Shown here piece after piece: positions 8,690 to 18,801 of a stretch of DNA of 23,620 nucleotides. Below the pieces are notes generated by a model. That model did not search any database. It was not told where the DNA came from and saw only the letters and a list, made by a program, of their open reading frames with translations. This DNA comes from Stentor coeruleus (taxonomy: Eukaryota; Ciliophora; Heterotrichea; Heterotrichida; Stentoridae). Both the position numbers and the translations under genes were made by a program. The DNA lies in assembly GCA_001970955.1 (NCBI GenBank), contig MPUH01001119.1:1-23620 (forward strand), written 5' to 3'. Positions within the stretch are counted from its first letter, which is position 1; the number at the start of each line of letters is the position of its first letter.

Positions 8690-9616
8690 TGCTAAGCAAA
8701 AATTGCCAAAAAAGTTTTTTTCTTCTTTCCATTCAAAAACATAAGCAATCCAACACCATGTGTAACCCCAGTCTTAACCCCACATAACCTTTGTCTAAAA
8801 AAATATTAGTATTAGCCCGTTGAATTTTCCCAATTCTATATGGGTTATACACATTACACAAATAGTTTTTTTGTACTAACAATTTTGCCTATAAAATCAA
8901 CTTTCATACAATAAGTTGATAATATAGTAGAACTTCGAACACTACTAAGGGTTACAGCAGTAAGCATACCATAAGGATTGGTAAAAATCGTATCTTTAAG
9001 ATTTAAGCTTTTAGCATTAGCATTCACTTTATTTATAAATACAATCATAGGGTCTATATTTGGTTTATAATATTCCCAATAAATTTAGCTATGCTAAAGC
9101 TGAATCGTTTTCTAATGGTAACATAAGTCTATTAAGTAAGTCCCAAAGCCTAAGTCCACCACCAACTTCCAAATTAGCAATTACTCACCAATGCTTGCTA
9201 CTGTTTGAGATGGGAAGACTATTCCACCAAATGGCCTTTTAAGGAATACCCTTGAATTGCGATTATGCAAGTCATTATATTGGCTAAACTAGCGATTTCT
9301 CTTAGGTTAACTGTGTTTTAACTTCTAAATAACGATCTAATTTACTGCCTGCAGCAATCCGGGAAACTGTAGAGATGTATGATTTGAATAAAAGATGCAG
9401 ATTTATTAGATTTTGATACTGGACTTGGGATTTAATAATAATGACATGCTTTTCGATGAGCCTAGAAGAGTTGCAGTTTAATTTTCGAAACTTGGAAATT
9501 GTATTGCTGGTTTGATTACAGTTGTTGAAATAACGCTTGAATTTAGGTAAATACATTATTTGAGAGATTTTTATTAATTGCAAGGTGGATTCTGAAATCG
9601 AATTATTTATTTCCAT
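8690..9616 (-). pseudogene. Decayed serine-type D-Ala-D-Ala carboxypeptidase-like gene (peptidase S11)
   Basis: Landmarks of peptidase S11 (penicillin-binding-protein fold) appear in order on the minus strand. They are REIASLANIMTCIIAIQ (about 9303-9253) for the SxxK region, LRLWDLLNRLMLPLENDSA (about 9160-9100) for the SxN region, INKVNANAKSLNLKDTIFTN and PYGM (9040-8970), and GVKTGVTHGVG (about 8780-8745) for the KTG motif. Two catalytic motifs are altered (SLTK reads SLAN; SGN reads LEN), while KTG survives. The pieces sit in different frames: there is a break just before REIASL near 9303, TAG and TAA stops near 9095 and 9070, and further breaks around 9200 and before KTG. The region 9302-9616 is open on this strand and may be the N-terminus, but its match is weak. 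In bacteria these enzymes trim peptidoglycan; homologues in ciliates would presumably be of bacterial origin. Confidence 0.68.
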
Positions 9617-10610
9617 TATATAGGAAGCGATTTATATATGATTTATTGCTTCTAATAAATAGTTGCTTATTTGGATGCTAAGCTTCAGATTGTTTGGTAT
9701 TTTAATAATATTTTTTAGTTACTTGTTTTTCATGCTTTATTTTATAATTTGAAGTTTTTTGATTTTATACTCTCGAATATAAGAAAATTTACGGTTTATT
9801 TATAAAGATTTTTAGTTAATTCCAGACAAATGATAGCCTGATATTTTAATATTTTCAGTAACATTTTACAAATATGCAGGTACTTTATAATAAAATTTTA
9901 AAAAGATATAATATAAAATTAGCATAAATTGCATTCGAATATTCATAAAATACTAATTTAAGCCAATCCAAAGCTCTGCATAAAGGTATTTCAACTAATT
10001 ATTATCCTGAACCTTATAAGCTAATTAATTTATAAAACAATATGACACTTTCTAAATCTAAATAATCAAATATCCCTAATACAAATATACCACTACATCC
10101 ATATATATCAATATCCCAAAGCTATTTTATCACAAAAACCTAATCACAATTTTCATCAAAAATCGTTATTTTTTTGCATCTTCCCTTCTCTTTAAAATTC
10201 TTAAAATCCTTCATTTTATCTATTCCTCTTAACTTCATATTCCCTTGTGCATCATCTTTCTTTATTAAATCGGCTATCCTACAACTCAATTCACTTCTAG
10301 CTTAAAATCCTCTTCATAAATATAAAAGCCTAAACCCCAACCTTAATTCTCTTCAAACATATTTTTTCATTCACAAATATCAATTTAATCATCACTTATC
10401 TATCAAATCCTTAATACTTATATAGCACAATAAGGTTATCATCTTCCTAATATCTTTAAGTAAATCCTAAATTCAAACTGTACTCTAGCCCATAATCAAT
10501 ATAATCTTTAGACCTATAATTTTAAATTCTACCATTAATAAGCCGTAATTTCCGGCTTATAGCAGGGCTTTTTTCTAATAATAATTATATAATTTTCTAA
10601 ATAACTTTAT
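9617..10610. other. AT-rich intergenic DNA, upstream region of the K+ channel gene
   Basis: Nearly a kilobase with no protein-like frame on either strand. It should contain the promoter of the channel gene. The only structured element I see is the short hairpin at 10538-10560. Confidence 0.55.
10538..10560. repeat. Perfect 8-bp hairpin 50 bp upstream of the channel start
   Basis: ATAAGCCG (10538-10545) and CGGCTTAT (10553-10560) are exact reverse complements around a 7-base loop. It is a GC-containing inverted repeat in very AT-rich surroundings, probably within the channel's 5' leader or promoter. No function is shown by the sequence. Confidence 0.45.
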
Positions 10611-12914
10611 ATGAGTTCACCTGTGCTTGATAGAAATACGTCAGGAGAGTACAGGAGGTTGCTTACAAGAAGCATAATGACAAATTTTGATAAAAGGAAA
10701 AAAAAGACTGATAGGATGAAGTTTTTATGGGCTCGATTACGAATTTTTTCAAAGGTCATAGGAAAATTTATGGTTCTGAAAAAAGAAATCAGGTTATATG
10801 GATCTACAAGAAGCTGTGAATCTCACACTTTAAATAACAATGAATCTATAATGAAAAAATTTGATTACAAATGGCTTTTTAACCCAAAAAGCAATTTCAA
10901 AACAGCATGGAATTCTGTTATTATGATATTACTTTTCTATACTGCAACTTTTTTACCTTATAGAATGTGTTTTAATGCCTGGCAATACAATAACTTGATG
11001 ATTTTAGACATAATTATTGATATAGTGTTTTTTTTTGATATTATCATAACATTCAATACAGCTATTGTTTCAGTAAGCGAAAGGATAATTTATTCAAGAA
11101 AATCTATAGCTAAAAAATACATGAAATTTTGGTTTTTAATAGACTTACTATCTTGTATACCACTTGAAATTATGGATACAAATACAGGAAGTACATCGTA
11201 TAATAAATTTTTGAGGATATTAAGGGTTAGCAGGCTATATCGATTTGTGAGGATTTTGAGACTTTTGAAACTTTTAAGATTTGTAAGGTCACAATATGTG
11301 AATAATCTACTTATGGCAAATAAGTCTAATGCTGGTTTTCGAAGAATTGCTGCGTTTTTTTTTATACTTTTAATAAGTGTGCATATACTTGGCTGCTTGT
11401 GGTTTTATGTATCTAAGACTGATAGTAGTAATATGACCTGGGCATCTTTCTACCATATTGAAGATCAACCTGACTATGCACAATATCTTTCAAGCATATA
11501 TTTTGTCTTCACAACTTTAACGACAGTAGGTTATGGTGACAACACTCCAATTTCGAATATTGAAAAAATATTCACAATAATCTTAATGGCCTTTGGAGTA
11601 ATTTTTTACTCATATATGATTGGCTCACTTTCAAGCTCATTAAAATCCAAAGATTACATCACTGCTAAAGTAAAAGCTAAGCTCAATGGGATTAAAGAAT
11701 TCGCTAAAGCAGTAAAAATATCGCAACCCTTACTTAAAAAAATAGTTTCTAACATCAAAATCAATGCTTATAAGAATATCCATGATAACCTTGATATAGA
11801 AATTATTATAAAAGACCTTCCTTCAAACCTCAGGGAAGAAATTTTTGATAATATGTACAATAAAATTACCCAAGGCCTTACTTTTTTCCAGAGTAAACCC
11901 AAGAGTTTTATTAATTCTTTAGTTCCGAACTTAAAATTAAGTTATTATGTTTTTCAAGACATACTTTATGAAGAAGAAGATCTACCTGAAGAAATCTATT
12001 TGATAAACACAGGTTCTGTATTTTTAAACATAAATAAAAATGTAGTATTTCGAGTATATTTTCAAGGGTCATACTTCGGGGAAATCGAAATACTCGAAAG
12101 TACAAATCGTGACTGCACAGCGACAATCGGTACAAGAAATGCTGAACTTTACGCAATATCTAAAATTGATCTTATGGGTTCACTAAAAGAATATCCTCAA
12201 GTATTTGAAGAGTTTTATAATATCGCTAGAATTAGAGCTATAAAGCACGAAGAATCCAAAGAAGAAGCTCTTCAAGATATTATAAGATGTAAAAATTTTG
12301 ATAGTATCAGTGGCAGCCTTAGTGAAAGCTTCACGTCCAAAGAAAAAAGCGAGTCTGAAGATAAAATAAGCTTATACAATGAGTTTAAATTTAATCGTGG
12401 AGACACAGCTTTATTGATTAGCCTGCAAAATGACACCCCATTTAAAAGAAAAAATAGAAATATATGGTCTACAGCTCTAGGCAAACCAGTTAATTTATAT
12501 CGTGAAGACCGTTGTAAGACCACTGGAGAATTTAATATAAAAAAAAATAAGTTTGAAAAAATCAAATCGATGACTAATCCTGAGAAAAAAGTTGTGCAAA
12601 ATGGTCCGAGGGTAGTTAGAAGTACATTGCTAGAAAGGGAAGTTTCACCTATTATGAAATATTCAAAAGATGATGAAAATAATCATTTTGAAGAGTTGGG
12701 GATAAATGAAGGAGCTAGTAGTGATATTAAGGAAATAAAAGGGAGTTGTGAAAATGTTCTAAGTGGAATTAAAGGAAGAAACCAGAATATTGAAGATCAT
12801 GTAAGGTATAAGTAGATATGCAAAATATATGAGATGACTGAGAGGCTTGCTAATGATAAAAAAAAATTTTTAGAATTGCTCTTTAAGCTAAGGGATGCTG
12901 CTAATGAATGTTAA
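10611..12914 (+). CDS. Voltage-gated K+ channel with cyclic-nucleotide-binding domain
   Basis: Two exons (10611-12800 and 12816-12914) give 762 residues. S1-S6 span about 98-345: S4 is a classic arginine ladder (R202, R205, R208, R211, R214, R217 and more in 200-227), and the pore has TTVGYGD (304-310), the K+ selectivity filter. After S6 a C-linker helix region leads to a cyclic-nucleotide-binding domain at about 420-540, with a phosphate-cassette-like GSYFGEIEILESTNRDCTA (486-504) that keeps G490, E491 and R500. This is the CNBD-channel layout (KCNH/CNG/HCN-like, common in ciliates) in the ciliary or cell membrane, where it would shape excitability and possibly respond to cAMP or cGMP. The tail (about 545-762) is charged; exon 2 adds ICKIYEMTERLANDKKKF and a helical end, stop TAA. 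Without splicing the frame would stop at 12815, inside the intron. Which nucleotide binds, if any, is unknown. Confidence 0.9.
12801..12815 (+). other. 15-nt spliceosomal intron near the 3' end of the channel gene
   Basis: GTAAGGTATAAGTAG has GT..AG ends and is exactly 15 nt, a multiple of three with an in-frame TAG at its 3' splice site. Removing it joins EDH to ICKIYEMTERLANDKKKF and keeps the frame open for 32 more residues to TAA at 12912-12914. That extension looks like helical protein, which supports the splice. Confidence 0.82.
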
Positions 12915-13081
12915 TATATCATAAACTATAAAAGTAGATTAATCAATGTAAAACAGGACCTGCATTTTCATAAACTAAGCATTAATATAATCTTATTCAA
13001 GCAACTTCTTTCTATAAAATCCTAAAATCTTTCTTTTTATATCAAAAATCTTATAATCCTACTTAAACCCTACCTCAATAA

Positions 13082-13693
13082 ATGGAACTAGTTTTAAAGA
13101 GTATCGACATAGTAGGCCAAAGCTTCCTAACCGTTATAGTCTCAGAACTTGGTGACAAGACTTTTATTTCAACGGCAATCTTGGCAATGAAATACTCAAA
13201 ATCTGCAGTTCTTACTGGAAATCTCCTGAGCATGAGCCTAATGATGCTAATTGCATCTTACATAGGTTACACAGTAATGATATTTATCGATCCACATTAT
13301 GTTAAGGTTTTCTCAATTCTAGTCTTTGGACTGTTTTCTATTTTAGCTTTCTGGGAAGCTTACAAAGGTACTAAAGCTGAAGATGAGATCTTGAATCAGT
13401 CCTTTAAACCTAAATGGCATTCTGTATTATGGCAAACTGCAGTTCTCATTTTCTTTGCTGAATGGGGAGATAAGTCTCAAATTGGTATTATAGCTCTATC
13501 TGCTAATCATTCAATCCCTCTAGTCTTAACAGGGGCAATCGGTGCTATTATCTGCTGTGGGTTCACGGCAATATTATGTGGCGAGCTTTTTAATAGATAT
13601 GTTTCAGAGAATCTTATGGAGTATTTATCAGGACTAGTATTCTTAGCTTTTGCTTTATTCAATTTAAAGGACTATCTTATAGAATCTATATAA
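13082..13693 (+). CDS. GDT1: Gdt1/TMEM165 family cation (Ca2+/Mn2+) transporter
   Basis: This 203-residue membrane protein belongs to UPF0016 (Gdt1/TMEM165/PAM71), whose members exchange Ca2+ or Mn2+ for H+ and support Golgi ion balance in eukaryotes. Both signature motifs are present: SELGDKT with E22, G24, D25 and K26, and AEWGDKS with E127, G129, D130 and K131. These form the ion path in the two inverted halves. About six hydrophobic helices are visible, three after each motif region, split by a short charged loop (about 97-113). There is no separate signal peptide and it is shorter than yeast Gdt1 (280), closer to compact forms. The start follows CAATAAATG and the stop is TAA. It lies 167 bp after the channel gene on the same strand but as its own unit. 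Compartment is inferred from the family. Confidence 0.92.
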   Translation: MELVLKSIDIVGQSFLTVIVSELGDKTFISTAILAMKYSKSAVLTGNLLSMSLMMLIASYIGYTVMIFIDPHYVKVFSILVFGLFSILAFWEAYKGTKAEDEILNQSFKPKWHSVLWQTAVLIFFAEWGDKSQIGIIALSANHSIPLVLTGAIGAIICCGFTAILCGELFNRYVSENLMEYLSGLVFLAFALFNLKDYLIESI

Positions 13694-14103
13694 TAGATAA
13701 AGGTTTAGAAGATTATATAAATGTCTTATATGAGGGTTATTTATATAGATAATTAGTTGCTTTGTTATTTAAGTATAGGCTCCTCCTAATTGCACAATGG
13801 AAATTGTGAATCAAGCTTTTTAGACAAAGACTTAAGGACAAGCTTAATGAAGTTACTTTATGATAATTCTGAGGCAATTACTGCTGTAGGCTATTACGAA
13901 AAAATAGCTCACTATCATATAATAATTGTAGTGTGCTTAAGTCAGATAAGTCTAAAAGCTTATTATAAATAGTTCTTTAGGTCAAGACTCTCTTTCTACA
14001 GTATAAAGGTCTTTTAGAGCCATTTCAATTCATTTACTCAAGTGTGCTTGGCTTAAGATTCTTTTAAATTTGAGAATTTAGTTTTTGAGCTTTCTTACTC
14101 TTT
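13694..14103. other. Intergenic DNA with possible gene debris
   Basis: A 60-codon open stretch at 13790-13972 (+) has no recognisable motif. It may be the 5' part of the decayed CDC6/ORC1-like gene that follows, but nothing in it is diagnostic. Confidence 0.35.
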
Positions 14104-14520
14104 AAAGAAATCCCTGGGGAAAGTATCATATGCATCCTAATACATATTGATGAAATCAAATGCTGGAATAAAGCAGATTATGTTTATATGGAAATTGTTT
14201 ACAAAAAATCATGGAAAAATAACATAAAATTACTGATTTTGTCCCTTTAGAATTTGCTGAGTTCTATGAACTTATTGAAACCTTTGGAGTAGTTTTAGTA
14301 AGGATATGGAGGTGAGGACAAGATATAATGGGAAAGTGTTGTTATGATTCTATTACTAGAAAAATACAGGTGAACTTGAGAATTAATAAGGGGTTACAGA
14401 GAAACAAAAAAGTTTAAATTGGACAAGATATTAGAGGCACTCAGGAAAATTAAACCTTTCCTGGCTAATAAATACTTTAAAGTTAGGTGCAAAATTAAAG
14501 AAAGCAGCCTTTATGCATAA
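14104..14520 (+). pseudogene. Decayed CDC6/ORC1-like winged-helix fragment
   Basis: Protein-like text runs through three frames. Frame one gives KEIPGESIICILIHIDEIKC and DYVYMEIVYKKSWKNN (14104-14225). The next gives TDFVPLEFAEFYELIETFGV and, after TGA at 14313-14315, YDSITRKIQVNL (14232-14415). The third gives KLDKILEALRKIKPFLANKY (14416-14475) and stops at TAA 14518-14520. This order resembles the C-terminal winged helix of CDC6/ORC1: a helix for the linker, then a helix pair with a turn before a hydrophobic strand, then an 'IEHALK'-like helix. The match is by pattern only and could be another winged-helix protein. Frame changes near 14228 and 14415 and the internal TGA argue that it is dead. 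Confidence 0.38.
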
Positions 14521-14706
14521 TCAGCCTGTAAATAGAAAACCTTAAGCAAGAATTTGACTTATTCACACACAGAGCTAAAATAATTTATATAGTTTTAATA
14601 AATATAACCAAAAAAGTATTTTCTTATTGGTAGGGAAAAGCTTGAAAAGTATCAAAGCAAGGCTTAGTTCCTGATTTGATGGTGTACACAAAGATCCCAA
14701 TGATAA

Positions 14707-15540
14707 TTTGACCTTACTACCCTTGACATCACAAGTAAATTTATGAAATTAATCCTTACTGATGAGCTTTTAAAAGTTATTTTTTATACTCAAGTCTGCA
14801 AAATCAAAGAGATTTCAAATCAAAAGTTCGACTTCTTGAGACTCATTTCAAAGAGCAGAACCGAATATAGAAAAACCTTATTAAGTATAGCCATAAGCTT
14901 TATTTAAACTGTTCTCAAGACCCCCTTCTTGATTATTTAATTTTAACTAGAAAGCTTCAAAACTCATTAACTTGCTAAATTCCCAAGATAAAAGAAAATT
15001 CAAAAAGCAGCTTATAGAACTTTATTCATTAATAATTAAGGCTTGCAGAATTATATCAGCATATTCAGATAATGATAATTTTTTACCAAATGTCTTTATA
15101 GTTTTAGAATTAAATATATGTCATTGATAATAATTTCCAAATTAGTGGTTTAAGGCTATTTGAAATGTTGGCAAGGGGGGTGGTGAAGCTTATGATGCAT
15201 GAAATGGGCTTTGTGGGTATGCATTTATGGAATTATTATGAGAATTGCTAATGATGGGTATGACAGGAAAAAATTATTATACCTAGCTGAAGCATTTGAG
15301 ACTTATTCATGAGCATCTAAAAAAACTATTACTAAGTAGGTTTTTGTAAGGAGAAGTATATGTTTAAGGAAATTAAATAGTATAAGGCCATTTTTAAGGC
15401 ATTTTTTAAAAAAATATTATGGGAAAAAAGCGTCTCCAGATAAAACAATTTATAAGTTTGATGAATTTAGGGTGCTTAGTGCGAATGCAAGGATGATTAT
15501 TGAAAGCTTTACAATAAGAAAGATTTATTTTTAGTCAGGC
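14707..15540 (+). pseudogene. Degenerate coding-like remnants, family not recognised
   Basis: Several + strand segments look like protein but are repeatedly broken. One is FDLTTLDITSKFMKLILTDE through FDFLRLISKSRTEYRKTLLS (14707-14906). Another is LYLNCSQDPLLDYLILTRKL (about 14898-14960). The last is NDGYDRKKLLYLAEAFETYS, TGA, ASKKTITK, TAG and on to YKFDEFRVLSANARMIIESF (about 15250-15530). They may be one helical-repeat protein or the remains of two genes. No domain is recognisable and no intron of the expected size repairs the breaks. Confidence 0.4.
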
Positions 15541-16010
15541 TATGGCAATTCAAATTGATTTTTTCCATTTAAAAAGCATTTTTAGATGAGTTAAATTGAT
15601 TTTAAAATAATTTGCAGAGCTGTGAGTGACGTTGATTGAAAAAACCCTGAAACTCTTTGAAAGATAAGCACTCCGTATTGACATCTATTTTTTCTCAGTT
15701 TGCGTTTTTATTATGTTTCATAGTAAATGACTATAATTATATAGAAAATATACTTTTTATGCATAAAACATTATAAGTANATATAGATAATGGTCAAACT
15801 TAAGAATTTATATCACTACCTTGTAAGAATTTTCATAATTTTATGATATTCTATAATAAATAGCAGTATTTCATTAAAAATATATATTCCATACTATCCC
15901 AGTTTGTCCAAAATCCATAAGAAACGCTTTTGTCAAGCTAACTAGAAACTTACTTCAAGATAGTATACAATCAAATGTTTTTGATTAATAATATAACTCT
16001 ACCTATTAAA
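15541..16010. other. AT-rich intergenic DNA with one ambiguous base
   Basis: No gene is visible. Base 15780 is N. The stretch lies 3' of the phosphodiesterase gene. Confidence 0.55.
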
Positions 16011-17942
16011 CTATGGCGAAGAGCCTCTTCTTACATTCCTCAAAGACCCAAACCCAAACTCATCTTTTTCAGTCGAACTTTGTAGTCTTGGACTCTGGGC
16101 TGATTCCCAATATTTCAAATTAAGCTTCAACTGTTTTACACAATTCACATCAATTTCCTCAGAATTCACAATAAAATTCAAAGTTTCATATAAACTCAAA
16201 ACAATATTTTTAATAAACCCCGCTTGTGACTTATTAATATTAGTATTCTCCCTATCACAAAACATTGATATAGGTATACCTTTAGATTTCTCTAAATCTC
16301 CTTGAGCAAAAAACTCCTCTAACACCAATTTACACCATTTTTCATGTAATTCAATGCATTTAGCTGCATGACCAACATCTGCTGCTTTTATAAAAATCTT
16401 AAGCAAATCTCCTCTTGTATCTCCATTAGCAAAATCAACATCTTCACTATATTTATTCTTCATGTATGAAATTAAATCGAAATGTTTTCCCATATCAGTA
16501 GCTAAAATCATATCAATAATAATCTTCCTTATTTGCTGATATTTATCTATAGTAAAATCTGATAATATATTGGAATCAGATATTTGTAAAAATGAAAACA
16601 ATGTTGAGGAATGCATGTTTTCTAATACACTTATATCGTTATATGTTATTGAATAATCATTTTGGGTCATAATTAGATATCGATTATTTTTTGCTGGGTG
16701 TCTAACATCATGAGCTAAGCAGGCTAATATGCTACCAAGCCATTCTAAGCTATTTATATACCTTTTGATTATAGAATTTGATATGAGGTATATATAAGAG
16801 CACAAGACATCAGCAGCATGGCATGAGTTGTGATATGGATTATCGAAATAGTTGCTTTCGATTTTTGAGAGGAGGTTGATCATTTTACATTCGGGGAATT
16901 TGAAGGTTTCTTCAAGTCGATAGAGTTTTATTGTATACTCGCCTATAACTTTGATTGGAGCTCGGCTGCATTCTGACACGAAAAAGGTGTTGAAGTTCCA
17001 TTCAAGGCCTATTGGCTTGAGGATACCCAGAAGCTCAATCATGCTGTATTCAATAACATTTTTAGGTTGAATATTGTCTGGAGGGGATAAAACTGAGGAA
17101 CCATGGGATTCAAAAAACTCTTGTTCAATATAAAGTTTATTTTCTATATCCATATTTTTAGTAACCAGATCTAATCGTGAGCTATATATATTATTAGCCT
17201 GCAATTTTTTTAATACCCCTTCGAGTAAATATTTTATCTCTTTACTCGGAACTTTCATCTTCGAGCCTGAACTTTGTGCTAGCTTCTCAAATTTCTCTAT
17301 AGCTTGTTTCAGCTCGAAAATAATTTCATCTAAAGGCGTTTTTGCTTCATCATTATAACCTAAAATCTGTTCCTGTTCCGTTATCACAATTTTATAATTC
17401 TTAGATAAACATTTTATTTCCCCAGCTTTATAATAAACCTCAATACCCAGCAACACTGCAGATATAACAATTTCAGGCTTGTCATTACTTTTCACAAAAC
17501 AAAATGCAGAATACAAAGCTAAAACAATATAAGAGCATATAAAAAGCCAAATCCTTCTGGCAAAAATAGACTTTGACCCTAAGGTTATATATATAGACAA
17601 AGTGAAGTATCCATGCAAAAAATTAGACTTGATGCTTTCTGTTAAAAATAATATAACGCTTGGTTCTGTAAATATAATAGTAAGACCTGTTATCAGATAA
17701 AGGGACATGAAAGAAATTTGTAATACTTTGTCGTTAGATTCATAATGATGATTTGCTAATATAATTGATAGACTAATGATGAGTAAAACGAATTCTAGGA
17801 CCATTCCTACTACTAGAACTTTAGGATGACCGTAATTATGGTAGAAAGCTAGTGAATGGCCAAGGAGGTAGAGAAGTAAGCAGTAGTACATGATGTAGTA
17901 TCGGTTATTTACTTTCAAAGAAGTTCCTTTGTTGCTAATCAT
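16011..17942 (-). CDS. Membrane-anchored 3',5'-cyclic nucleotide phosphodiesterase
   Basis: This 643-residue class I phosphodiesterase would hydrolyse cAMP and/or cGMP at a membrane. The N-terminus has about six hydrophobic helices (near 15-34, 41-63, 74-93, 96-120, 131-150, 156-171), an architecture also seen in apicomplexan PDEs. A charged, partly coiled stretch (about 180-300) leads to the catalytic HD domain (about 340-600). Key residues are present: YHNSCHAADV (370-379) with general acid H371 and metal ligand H375; HDVRHPAKNN with H411 and D412; YNDISVLEN (434-442), where the usual HH is M443-H444; ATDMGKH (481-487); D522 in KAADVGH; and the nucleotide-binding glutamine Q573 in KSQAGF. 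Together H375, H411, D412 and D522 form the Zn/Mg site, so activity is expected. Substrate choice cannot be read from the sequence. Single exon, stop TAG. Confidence 0.92.
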   Translation of the reverse strand: MISNKGTSLKVNNRYYIMYYCLLLYLLGHSLAFYHNYGHPKVLVVGMVLEFVLLIISLSIILANHHYESNDKVLQISFMSLYLITGLTIIFTEPSVILFLTESIKSNFLHGYFTLSIYITLGSKSIFARRIWLFICSYIVLALYSAFCFVKSNDKPEIVISAVLLGIEVYYKAGEIKCLSKNYKIVITEQEQILGYNDEAKTPLDEIIFELKQAIEKFEKLAQSSGSKMKVPSKEIKYLLEGVLKKLQANNIYSSRLDLVTKNMDIENKLYIEQEFFESHGSSVLSPPDNIQPKNVIEYSMIELLGILKPIGLEWNFNTFFVSECSRAPIKVIGEYTIKLYRLEETFKFPECKMINLLSKIESNYFDNPYHNSCHAADVLCSYIYLISNSIIKRYINSLEWLGSILACLAHDVRHPAKNNRYLIMTQNDYSITYNDISVLENMHSSTLFSFLQISDSNILSDFTIDKYQQIRKIIIDMILATDMGKHFDLISYMKNKYSEDVDFANGDTRGDLLKIFIKAADVGHAAKCIELHEKWCKLVLEEFFAQGDLEKSKGIPISMFCDRENTNINKSQAGFIKNIVLSLYETLNFIVNSEEIDVNCVKQLKLNLKYWESAQSPRLQSSTEKDEFGFGSLRNVRRGSSP

Positions 17943-18801
17943 TTTTTTATGATATATATTTGATTTATAAATTTTATTAGGATTTTGAATATAGGCTTTT
18001 TTGAAATGATTATTTAGCTTTATGAGGTTTTGGCTTAGTTTAGGGTAGAAAAAAACTATGGGATTGATACAACTGAAAAATTTTGAGATTTTTTTGAATA
18101 ATAAGAAATTTAGGATATATATTATAAAGTAATATATGAAGTGAGATTGATTATAATAAGGTTTTATTTATGTGGCAAATAGAATATGCTTGTTTAAGGC
18201 TAATAAAAAATTTGAGTTCTTGCTTAGGGTGAATGATTAAGAGTTATAATTTATATGATGTTTAAGATAAGTGTGAATTAGTTATTAAGTGTACTAGGTT
18301 GGTATAGATTAAAATCTCATTATCAAAATATAAACTAAATTCTATTACTTTTCATCTCCCCATACTAGCCAGTTCTTCTACTAATCCAAATAAAAAATAT
18401 ATAATAAATGAGAAGTATCCCTGAAAATAGCCTTAAGCAACCATAAACAGCATACAATAAAATAAAAAATTGCCTCTGTAATGTATTATAACAATTGATT
18501 CATCAAGCTTTTCACAATTTCTTAGAGAATTACCTAAAATAATTCTCAGTCTAGAAAAAGGTGTCAAACTTGAACCGCAAGCACTAGGATTTAAACTTCA
18601 AACCCTTGAAACTAACTCTTCAGATATAATTGAAAAAATTGGCATCTTGAAAATATCTTTATAGATAAGCATAAAATTATTAATCAAAAACTAAGTAAAA
18701 TCGCTCTATACTAATATATTATATCTTTCATGGTATTTATTAAAATCTACCTTCTAATTCATGGTATCATCTCTAATAAAATCTCAAACATTACATATAA
18801 A
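17943..18801. other. Divergent intergenic region between PDE and acylase genes
   Basis: The two flanking genes point away from each other, so both promoters should lie here. A stop-free + strand stretch at 18482-18664 (FSQFLRELPKIILSLEKGVK, KLQTLETNSSDIIEKIGILK) looks protein-like but has no ATG and is only 60 codons; it may be a gene remnant. An upstream ATG at 18730 in frame with the acylase is judged less likely as the start than 18802. Confidence 0.45.

Noticed and set aside
11215-11232. TAAGGGTTAG resembling the telomere G-strand
   Set aside because: It encodes part of the channel's S4 arginine ladder (LRVSR) and is a single imperfect match.
18730-18801. Upstream in-frame ATG of the acylase gene
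   Set aside because: The extra 24 residues would precede a clear signal anchor that begins right at the 18802 ATG, which also has the A-rich context of the other starts.
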